DNA of 64,000 bases from Pontederia crassipes. Taxonomy: Eukaryota; Streptophyta; Magnoliopsida; Commelinales; Pontederiaceae. Below, piece after piece: positions 55,961 through 64,000 of the stretch (its first letter is position 1; every line of letters starts with the position of its first letter). The notes beneath the pieces were generated by a model. It worked only from the letters and a program-made list of their open reading frames with translations. It was not told where the DNA came from and ran no database searches. A program made the position numbers and the translations under genes. Location of the stretch: assembly GCA_030549335.1 (NCBI GenBank), contig CM060198.1, forward strand, positions 39,906,353 through 39,970,352, written 5' to 3'.

Positions 55961-56785
55961 TGTAGGCCTAGTGATTAGTTTTAGCACATGATTAGTGATA
56001 TGGACATTACCACAAGCAAGGGATGTTGTTAGTATGCCCAATTTGTCTCTCAGGCATTATAGCAGGCAGTTGGAGTGCAGTCACAAAGATACAAACACAA
56101 AATCAACATTTAACATCAATCCACACATCCTAGTACATCAAAGCATTACCAATGAGCATCACACTATGTTAGCAGTCATGAACAATAATGATACCATGGA
56201 AAACATATTATGATTTATGTATAGGTGCTGCCTTAGTTAATTTAACATCCGATAGGTTGATCCAACCAACTCTTCCTACCTTAGTGTGCTGTGTGTCTCC
56301 TTCTAAGTGCTGTCCCCTTCACAATACAGCCCTCCTTCCCTCTCCTGCTGTTCCATATGGTCCAGGGAATATGGATCACCTTGCCCTTGAACACCTATGC
56401 CTTGATGAGTGAGAAAGAGAGGTTTGTGTTGCTGAACAGTAAGGAAAAAAAAAAGAAAAAACTCTAGTTATGATCACACGGCAGCCCATCTTACCTTGAT
56501 GGTTTCTTTTCCCCCCTAGTACCCTGATTCTTGCTCTCTTCTAGCCGTTTGATTTTGCTGCCCTAGTTGCCCTGCAGTCATGTGGAAGGGAGGAAAAGAA
56601 ATGGGCTATCACGTAGGATTGTAGGAAAGAGGAAATGATGCTGAGGTGAGGTAATTAAATTTGTTTTATTCTAATGCCAAAATAATAAAATAATGTCATG
56701 CCCATTTTGATTTTTTTTCTGAGCGGATGTCAGTTTTACAATTTTATTATATATATATATATTTTTTTTTTGACCAGATGTTACA

Positions 56786-56790
56786 AACGT
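56786..56790. repeat. Target-site duplication, right (AACGT)
   Basis: Perfect copy of 53851-53855. Confidence 0.9.
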
Positions 56791-57495
56791 TGTATAACAA
56801 AATAAGACCCAAAGAAGTTTGGGTACCAAAGATTAAATAATTATTTTTCAGGTGTGCCTCGCATCAAAGACACAAAAGTTATGATAAAAATATCATTTAC
56901 TTTTTTATTTCACTCAAACTTTAAAAAATTAATATTTATTTGAAATAAATGAGGAGCATATAAAATAGAAAAAAAATTGTTCATAGTGATAGGGGGAGCA
57001 TGTTAAAATCTTTCAACTTCAATTTGACATATCATTGAATAAAATTGGTTATTGTTGTATCAAAGTTTTATACAATATTTTGATTCTTGATTTTCTTTTT
57101 TTTTTACTTTCATAACCTCTAGATTAGATTGATTTCATTTTTTAAAATAGTCATGAATTTAGGAGAAGCTATTTTTTTTGGCATAACTCTTTAAGATGTA
57201 ACATTATACATATTTATGACAAAATGGGAGAATAAAAGACAAAGGGGAATTACATATAGTTTCTTATGTTCTTCATATGTAAAACCACTTTTTGATGAAA
57301 CAAGAGGGGGAGAAATATAGGAGAAATATGATATGAATATAATTCTATATGAAGAGTGCCTTACAATTAATACTTGTGTAAACATCTATCATTGTAAGAA
57401 AATTTAAGTTTTAGGGGGAGTAAAATTTATTTTACAAAAATTTTACAACTTTTTCACATCTTATATATTTTTCATATTTCTCAGTCTGTATTCAT
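56791..57495 (+). pseudogene. Copia gag end and 3' internal region
   Basis: It opens with RPKEVWVPK, the continuation of the Copia gag after the knuckle, then a stop. Protease, integrase and RT are all missing. The rest is AT-rich with two GGGGGAG runs (56992 and 57414), as in the long 3' region of SIRE-type elements. The element is therefore deleted from gag to its 3' end. Confidence 0.6.
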
Positions 57496-57510
57496 CAAAA
57501 AGGGGCAGAT
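57496..57510 (+). other. Polypurine tract of the Copia element
   Basis: CAAAAAGGGGCAGAT directly before TGTTGGATCAAAG. It is the usual AAAAAGGGGGAGAT of SIRE-like elements with one G changed to C. Confidence 0.7.
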
Positions 57511-57640
57511 TGTTGGATCAAAGTTTTTATGATATATAAAATTATATTTTGATGACACAATTTCGAATGATTAAAGCTAAATGTTGAAAAAATATAAAGA
57601 AAAAGGGACAACTTTATGCACTACATTTTGATTAAATAAT
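57511..57640 (+). repeat. 3' LTR of the Copia element, 5' part only
   Basis: It starts TGTTGGATCAAAG and contains TTTTGATGACACAA, both typical of SIRE-type LTRs. It is interrupted after 130 bp by family A copy (iii). Confidence 0.65.
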
Positions 57641-57844
57641 TGATCACTAGCTGATCACTATAGGTTTTTATCCCATTTTAGATGCATTTCACCCATATCG
57701 AGCCCTCAAATTGCCTAACTTTTGGCCAATTATGCTTGGAATGCATATATTGTGATAACTAGTTGATCTTTTTCATTTTATACTTAATTCCATGTGCATA
57801 GAGGTTCTGAAATCTTAAAATCCATTAATATCTCAATTCTATGC

Positions 57845-58385
57845 CAAGTTATCATTTTTAGGACAAGTTATCATTCCAAATGCACAAGTTATCATTATTT
57901 TAATTGAGCTGATTTCCAGTGATTATTCTGCCCTAAATCCCATGCCATCATGAAATATTCATATTTGGATGATCATATTTCAACTTGTGCTAAGTTATCA
58001 TTCCATTTCATTGGTTATCACTTTTGAATGTCAAGTTATCATTTAAGGGCAAAATTGTCATTTCGGTATGCAAAGCTGTCATTTTTGCATAAAAACCTTA
58101 GGCAATCATCATATTATTGTCATATCTCCTTGCTGCTCTTATTTGATCACATTTGGGTAACCACAACCAAAGTTATCACAAGTTATCAATTTTATGGCAC
58201 AAGTTATCGTTTTTGGCATCCAAGTTATCATTCTTATGAAATCTTATCCACATTTGATTTCTGGCCTCATTCATTTGGCACCCTAATCCCTTTGATGCCT
58301 TTAATGCTCTAAACCATTCATATTTGGACATTTTCCATGATATATGCAAGGTTATCAATCAGTGTCTTCAAAATTATCATTTTTA
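57845..58385 (+). repeat. Degenerate AAGTTATCATT motif array in LTR
   Basis: A dozen copies of CAAGTTATCATTTTT or close variants, separated by 10-130 unrelated bases, mostly in one orientation. More copies appear at 60219, 60364, 62834-62900 and in the 3' LTR from 63972. Confidence 0.8.
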
Positions 58386-59004
58386 TTTACTGATTTTACT
58401 TATGCATAACATCAGATTTTATTTGATAATGGAGCTAATCCTAGTAGCTGTCCTCATCCTTATTTGTTTATTTCCTATTTGAGGACTTTGATGTTTGGTG
58501 TTCTATCTCTTCTAGCAGGGAAAACAAGTTGCAAAAAACTGGAAAAAGGTGGGGGACCACTCCAAAAAGCTACTGTTTTTGTTGGTATTTCAGACCTGGA
58601 CAGATGGCACAACCACACTACTATGGAAGCTTCTGATTTGCATCAAAGGGTGGAGAAGACTCATATTAAAAGCTGGGGCAAAACTTAGAGGAAAAGGGGC
58701 TGGCCATTCAAGAGTTTTGGGCAGGAAGGAAGCAAGGAAGAAGAAGAAGTGTTGCTAATTTCTGTGGACAGCCTCTTCATTACAAGATGTTTTGTATCAA
58801 TCTTTCCTACTATTGTGTATCAATCTTTCTATTTATGACGAGCTAAACTCCATTTCTCCTAGGATAGGATAGTAGTCTAATTAGTTATGGATGGAATATG
58901 GACAAATCTGATTTCCTGCACTCAAATCTGATTTCTGGTTTTACAATTCTAATTTCTAAACTTATATGAATCTGGCCTTGTCATTGCAAGATTCTACTTG
59001 TATT

Positions 59005-59610
59005 TACAACTGAGAGGTTGTCATTTGATCTACCCTTTGTTCATAAATGAATTAAGAACCAATGCTAAGTTTCTAGATTCAATCCCAATTAGGAATCTGA
59101 TTTATTATTTCCTGAAATCTGAATTCTGATTTCTGATTTCTGAATTATTCCAATCTGTTTTCATTATTGTGGAACCTTGATTGAATTATAACTGAGAGGT
59201 TTCTTATGGTTTCATTCTTGTTCAGAAATGAATCAAGAGGCAATGATGTTTCTAAGGTTTCAATCCCTGAATTGTTGCAAATTCTACATTGCTGATTTCT
59301 GAGTTCTGAATTCTGATTTTTCTGAATTCTGTGGGATTCTTCTTTGTTATTGTAAACCTCTTATTTCAATCAATCATTGAGAGGTGAATTTAGGGTTATC
59401 TTGATGTTCAGAGATGGACCAAGATGCAATGACATTTGTTGAATTCCCATGTGTAATTAGGTGTTGATTTCATCCAATCCTTTAGTGAAAATGTGGATTT
59501 CATTTCCAGTTGCAAATGAGAGGCTGATTTAAAATTCTCTTGTAGTTTAGAAATAAACCAAAAAGCATTAGCACTAATAATGGATTGATTTCATCCCTGT
59601 TTAGTTGATT
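59005..59610 (+). repeat. ~170-bp degenerate tandem repeat in LTR
   Basis: Four units built on ACTGAGAGGT...TGTTCAGAAATGAATCAAGA.GCAATG...TTTCAATCCCTG. Confidence 0.65.
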
Positions 59611-60257
59611 GAAGCATTTCCCTCATTTTCAAAGTGTAATTGAATGTTTTCATTTCATATTTCATTAAATTACTAAAATTCAGCAAGGAACTAAATTTTG
59701 AGCTTAATGTTGACTTGATTTCAGTGAGGACCTTTTCTAATTCAACTTAGCTAATCAATCATATGAGAATATGATAATTAGTTCTGATTTATATTGCTGT
59801 GATGACAACCCATTTTCAAGTTGAGTTAAAATTGACAATACATTGATAACTTGTTCAATTCCATCCATAATTAAATTAGATGAACCCCAACTCCTAGTAG
59901 AACCTTCCTCATTGATAGTCAAACCCTTTGAGCCTCTAGTTTAGCATTTATAATTCAGTGTTGATAAATTTCTAAAATCCCAAAAATAGATATCATTTTA
60001 CTCACTTATAGAAATCTATTTTCATTTTCCTTCAATTTCTTGGAATTGTAACTTTAGTTAGGGCTAGTTTAAATTGTTTTAGGGAGTCTTTGGCTTCAAA
60101 TCAATGTAGATACGAAATTTGGGTAGACTACAATTGACCTGTATACTTGCAGTAGAGAGTGAGTTAGGGAGTTAAAATAAAAATTGAAAAATTTGAATTT
60201 TGACTCCCAAAATCAGCAAGTTATCATTATACTCCTCAATATCACTTATCAAGTTTT

Positions 60258-60276
60258 TGGCATCATTACCAGGGAT
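60258..60276 (+). other. Primer-binding site of copy (iii), tRNA-Asp type
   Basis: TGGCATCATTACCAGGGAT differs from TGGCGCCGTTGCCGGGGAT at five positions, every one a transition of the kind methylated cytosine decay produces. Confidence 0.8.
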
Positions 60277-60574
60277 TTGAGGCCAATTAGATTAACTTAG
60301 ATAGTTTAGATTAGTTTTATACTAGTTTTCAGTCCATTTGTTAGGCCAATTTTCAGTTTTTTGCAAGTTATCATTTCCAATTTTTCAATTTTGTCTAGTT
60401 TTCTTTCTTTTCTGAATTTGATACTTTTGATTTCAATTTATGCAGGATTTTTAGCTTCAAGGAGACCTCTACCTATCTGATCTTGAACTGAAAGAAGATT
60501 CAATAGGAGAAGTAGATTGCAAAGAGAAGAGGCTAGGAGAAGAATTTTTTGAGGAGGAGGATACCAATCAAAAC

Positions 60575-62213
60575 ATGGCTGCTCCTAGGACACTTAGGGA
60601 TTGTTATTCACCCAACAATTGCAGAAAATTATGAATTTAACTTCTGAGAGAGAAAGAAGAAAAGATGGATATGAGTTGGCAAACTTGGTCCTATGACTAT
60701 TATCAACCAACTGAAACACCCTTGAGCCAGGAGGAATTGGATTCTATAGTTGAAGATGTTGTGTCCAAAACTCTTCAAAAATATGGTTTTGATGTTGGAG
60801 AACCATCGCATGTTCATTGCAATCAAGGATCACCACAATTTCAGCAGCCCTCTAATGCTTACATGTATGCCTCACATGGTCATGAAAGTGCAAATTTCTC
60901 GAATCTTGAGGAAGAATTCTCAAATAGTAATCCTTATGTCCATGACTCACAAAATCATTTGTAGTACCATCACAATCAAGGTCAAGTGTCAGAATTTCAA
61001 GTTGCAACCATGGGTATTTCAGAAAATCAACAATCACTTAATCAATCCATAAAAGTGTCAAGAATGGAGATTATGTTGGAGAACTTCATGAGGAGGCAGG
61101 AAAAGCAAACTACAAACTTGGAAAAAACTATATATGACAGCAGATGCTCTTCAAGCTGGATATCAAGCCTTGGAAGCCAAGTTTTGTTTGCAGTCCGGTC
61201 AAGAAGCCCCACAAATTCAATCTACCCTTCCAAAAGAAGAAATTCAGGAAATGAAGATGGGAATTGAGAAAGATATGAATGAAGAAAAAGAAGTAGTCAT
61301 GGAAGCTGAAGTTGAAAAGGAGTCTATCACACTTACAGAATAAGCCAAGAAACAAGATGAAGTTGCTGAAGTTACTGAAAAAGTTACTCCAATGATACCT
61401 TCAATGAATCACATTGAAGACCCACTTATAAGGTTCCCATCCAATGAAGAACAAATTCTAGAAGACTTTGATTTTAATTCTTTGAAGAAACTATCAGATA
61501 CACTCCTTTGGAATGAGGGCTGCAACTCAATTCACTTATTGTCTATCCCTAAAGATTACCTCCTGCACCCAACTGTCCAAAAGTTATACTTGAAGTAATT
61601 TGTTCCACAAACCATCATGGATCAGTTGAATAATGTCAACATCTTAGGGTCAAAGATGAAGAAATATTAAAAGACAGAAAAGTAGCCTGAACTTGAAGTA
61701 AGCACTAATTCATTTGAAGTCATTAAGAGTTTCAAAGTCTCACCCATCTCATTTTCCATTGGGCAACAGGTTATGATAGTAAAGCCACATGATGAGATTG
61801 AAATGGCCAAGTAGGATACAAAAATAGAAGAAATTTCTTTCCAAATAGAGGATGTTGTGGCAAAATTCAAATTTGTAGAAGGAATGGAACATTCAATGAA
61901 GGAAGATCATTATTTGCCTACTAAAAGATGGAACCAAGAGCTCAAAGATCTTCCAATAATGCTGCATTTTAATAGGCCAATGAAGAAATGACTGCTTAAA
62001 TAAGATGGTGATCCAGGAGATAGAGATTCATATATCATACATGAGAAGTTTTGGGATGAGAAGTTAGTAGATTTCTGATACAATGGAGGAGGGAATCAAA
62101 CTGAAAAACAAAGGTCAATCATTGGCAAACTAAGAGATCCATACTTGATTAGTGAAGTTGCTCACAGATTGAGATATCTACTTGATCATATCATACTATT
62201 TAAACCTCCTTAA
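60575..62213 (+). pseudogene. Long decayed ORF of copy (iii): gag start plus unknown C-terminal part
   Basis: Begins MAAPRTLRD, the N-terminus of Athila-type Gag, then skips the capsid domain. One frame runs from 60575 to about 61125 (EELDSIVEDVVSKTLQKYGF, then MEIMLENFMRRQEKQTTNLE, a coiled stretch). After one frameshift a second single frame runs to the TAA at 62211-62213. Within it lie KEEIQEMKMGIEKDMNEEKE, SFSIGQQVMIVKPHDEIEMA, ELKDLPIMLHFNRP and LISEVAHRLRYLLDHII. In-frame stops: 60632, 60638, 60962, 61341, 61596, 61668, 61683, 61812, 61989, 62001 and 62076. Many are explained by CAA, CAG, CGA or TGG codons hit by transitions. No protease, RT or integrase motif occurs. The stop lies some 35 bp before the pol-end block. 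The function of the C-terminal part is unknown to me. Confidence 0.6.
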
Positions 62214-62239
62214 CATGAAGAAGTTGTAACAATGTCTAG

Positions 62240-62280
62240 CCTAAGACACTAAAGTAGGGCACTTCTTGGGAGGTAACCCA
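62240..62280 (+). other. Pol-end motif of copy (iii)
   Basis: CCTAAGACACTAAAGTAGGG then CTTCTTGGGAGGTAACCCAA. The same block follows integrase in the pol-bearing copies. Confidence 0.7.
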
Positions 62281-63753
62281 AGCTATTTTATACCTAATTT
62301 TCTCTATTTTGCAAGAATAAATCAAGGAGGAATCAGATCAATCCATAAATTTTCACCTAGGGAGTACCCCTAACCTTAATTTTATTTTTTCTCACTGAAA
62401 TTCTATTGATAACTGATATTATCTTTTCATTCATGCTGAAATCATCATATTATATATGAATTATCATTCATATCAATTATCCTAATCCATCATAGCTGAA
62501 TTTCAATGTATTTCAATGAATTTCAATGCATTGTTGAATTGTGCACCATAAAAATCTGATATTGAATATACCATTGATGTCTCTTGTTTCCCTACAAGAT
62601 TAGTTGCAATTCATGAAGAATGGACCACCCTAAGCCCCTGATTGAGATGCAATCATTGGAAGGGATCAAATGCACAATTCCATCAATTTCATACCCTCCC
62701 TACCCTCTCCCTTGCCTATCTTTCCCAACACTGTGGACAGTGTTGAAGCTAAGCTTGGGAGAGAAAATCTGGTGCTTTTCTAATCTTTGTGTCATGTTTT
62801 TAATTCATTCCAATGCTTATATCATTAATCATCACCAGGTTATCAGTAGGTTTTGCAAGTTATCATTAGTTCCACCAGGTTATCAGTAGTTATCACTATT
62901 CGAGTTCAATTCAATCCCTGCATTCATTCTAACTCTAAAATGGGTAAAATACTTCATAGGACAGTGGGTACACTCCAATACCAAGTGGCTAACTTGATCA
63001 TTAGTCTTCTTGCTTTAATTGACATTACCAATTCAGATGCATTTGGATTAAATTTAGCTAAAAAAATTTTCTTTTGTGGGTAACACTAGCCGACATCTAT
63101 AGATTTAATTCATAATATATTATGTCTAGAGGGGAGTCAAGGTTCTTGCTGCCATGTTAAATAGGAAAACTTTACTTTTTGGACTAAGGGATCTAGACCT
63201 TACATTAGTTTGAACTATTGCTCACTTCATGAACAGGATAGAAAAATGAGAAAAAGGAAAAGTAAAAAGTTGCATTTCTACATTGCAAGTATGTATAAAA
63301 AAAAGAAGAGAGCAAAACTTTCAAAGGAATCTCTCTTCAATGCAATAAAAAAAAAGGGAGAACAAAACTTACACAAGAATCTCTCCTAAAGAAAGCCAGA
63401 ATAAAAATCAGGCCTTGACCTGTTTACTTGCATTTCATGAATAAAAGTCAGGTGTTAAACCTATTTAATCAATGGAAAATCTGTTCATGAAGAGATTTGT
63501 AGTTCAACCTCTTGTAAAGTTGACAACCCCTGAAATTCAACTTGTTATTGTGAGTACTTCTTTCATGGCTTAAATTCGCTTTAGCCTCTGTGATTCCCTA
63601 GCTTAAAATTCAAGTTTTTGAAAAGATTGAAGTGTTGGCAAAGTGGGAAACTCATTGGACCTAAATTAGCTGATTTCTAATCCATTTGTGGGCTGATAAT
63701 TCAAGTTTTGCCCTTAATTTCTGAATGTTTTGCTTGAGGACAAGCAAAAGGCT
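62281..63753 (+). other. 3' non-coding region of copy (iii)
   Basis: Inverse-collinear with 949-2090 and 47279-48677. It includes AACTCATTGGAC, ATTCATGAA-type and TTCATGAAGAGA blocks, an A-rich repeated stretch (63290-63400) and no supported gene. Open frames at 62620-63083 are short and unconserved. Confidence 0.65.
62727..62763 (+). other. Conserved hairpin and upstream purine run
   Basis: AACACTGTGGACAGTGTT is a perfect 8-bp stem with a GG loop, followed by GAAGCTAAGCTTGGGAGAG. It is the best preserved of the six copies and lies 1.0 kb before the polypurine tract. Confidence 0.75.
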
Positions 63754-63768
63754 AAGCTTGGGGGAGTT
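63754..63768 (+). other. Polypurine tract of copy (iii)
   Basis: AAGCTTGGGGGAGTTT directly before the 3' LTR, preceded by GAGGACAAGCAAAAGGCT. Confidence 0.85.
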
Positions 63769-64000
63769 TGATCACTAGATGATCACTATAGGTTTTATAC
63801 CATTTTAGATGCATTTCACCCATATGGAGCCCTTAAATTGCCTAACTTTTGGCCAATTATGCTTGGAATGCATAGATTGTAATAACTAGTTGATCTTTCT
63901 CATTTTTACTTAATTCCATGTGCATAGAGGTTCTGAAATGTTAAAATCCATTAATATCTCAATTCTATGCCAAGTTATCATTGTTAGGGAAGTTATCATT
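63769..64000 (+). repeat. 3' LTR of copy (iii), first 232 bp
   Basis: Starts TGATCACTAGATGATCACTA and matches 57641-57880 with about fifteen differences, then leaves the window in the AAGTTATCATT array. Confidence 0.9.

Larger units (their letters stand above)
53856..56785 (-). mobile_element. Solo chromovirus LTR in Copia gag, perfect TSD
   Basis: A 2930-bp LTR in minus orientation: on the plus strand it starts TGTAATGCCCCCAAATCG and ends CCAGATGTTACA, flanked by perfect AACGT copies. The plus-strand start is the complement of the 3' end of the LTR at 44010-46003. Read on the minus strand, its leader region falls near 56280-56600. It contains a cluster of ATGCAATG/ATGCGATG motifs (54390-54850) and repeats of CAAGAGTGGACAACAG (55785-55960). 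No gene is supported. Open frames within are short and unconserved. Confidence 0.9.
57641..60251 (+). repeat. 5' LTR of copy (iii)
   Basis: 2611 bp, TGATCACTAGCTG to CACTTATCA. It holds an AAGTTATCATT motif array (57845-58385), an exon-like GC-richer part (58480-58760, whose open frames are not recognisable), four ~170-bp repeats (59005-59610) and CTGAATTCTGATTTCTG runs (59110-59340). Near 60120 the GACCTGTATACTTGCAG block is typical of the LTR 3' part. Confidence 0.85.
57641..64000 (+). mobile_element. Family A copy (iii), pol-less, runs off window
   Basis: 5' LTR 57641-60251, tRNA-Asp primer site, one long decayed ORF (60575-62213), pol-end motif, 3' non-coding region, polypurine tract and the first 232 bp of the 3' LTR. 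The overlapping parts of the two LTRs are over 90% alike by eye, so this is among the younger insertions. It sits inside the Copia LTR. Protease, RT, RNase H and integrase are all absent although its 3' region is collinear with the pol-bearing copies (i) and (ii). The right flank lies outside the window. Confidence 0.85.

Noticed and set aside
58464..58758. Two overlapping frames with cysteines and basic residues
   Set aside because: They lie in the 5' LTR of copy (iii). The exon-like composition may be leader sequence, with no known domain.

Overview
This window is intergenic DNA from a seed plant. I see no intact host gene, tRNA, rRNA or CRISPR. It is AT-rich and almost entirely layered, decayed LTR retrotransposons. 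The evidence is: Ty3/Gypsy polyprotein remnants of the Athila type (gag with the TLRSG signature, a DLGAS protease, RT, RNase H, integrase and an ATHILA ORF-1-like gene), primer-binding sites complementary to plant tRNA-Asp, polypurine tracts of the AAGCTTGGGGGAG type, chromovirus remnants with TGTAA...TTACA LTRs, and a SIRE-like Ty1/Copia gag. Many primer sites, start sites and stop codons look changed by C-to-T or G-to-A steps, as expected for methylated, silenced repeats.

Layout. 1-932: LTR and 3'-end pieces of an Athila-like family ('family A', minus strand). 933-8426: family A copy (i), minus strand, with gag tail, protease, a short RT piece and integrase, split by a 3.3-kb solo chromovirus LTR (2996-6288). 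8427-11463: a minus-strand LTR ('D') and a plus-strand chromovirus tail plus LTR. 11464-15403: internal region 'C' (no pol) and an LTR (14315-15403) shared with the next element. 15404-41537: large Athila element 'B' (minus), with ATHILA ORF-1, integrase, RNase H, RT, protease and gag. It is interrupted by a complete non-autonomous element on the plus strand (17670-25113, with target-site duplication) and, inside its 5' LTR, by a degraded chromovirus 'E' (32376-41396, two 2.9-kb LTRs). 41538-43309: start of a D element with primer site and LTR. 43310 to about 47040: a CACTA-like transposon remnant carrying another chromovirus LTR. 47263-51000: family A copy (ii), minus. 51001-53135: truncated chromovirus LTR. 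53136-57640: a gutted Copia element split by a solo LTR (53856-56785) with a perfect 5-bp duplication. 57641 to beyond 64000: family A copy (iii), plus, with two matching LTRs, a tRNA-Asp primer site and one long decayed ORF but no pol.

Nothing here works as a gene network. What stands out is recurrent design. Several LTR families carry their own short motif amplified into a degenerate array. Six Gypsy elements share a small hairpin followed by a purine-rich run about 0.8-1.0 kb before the true polypurine tract. Two pol-less elements (17670-25113 and 57641 onward) carry long unrecognised ORFs of their own. All boundaries were read by eye, and coordinates without a clear terminal motif may be off by tens of bases.
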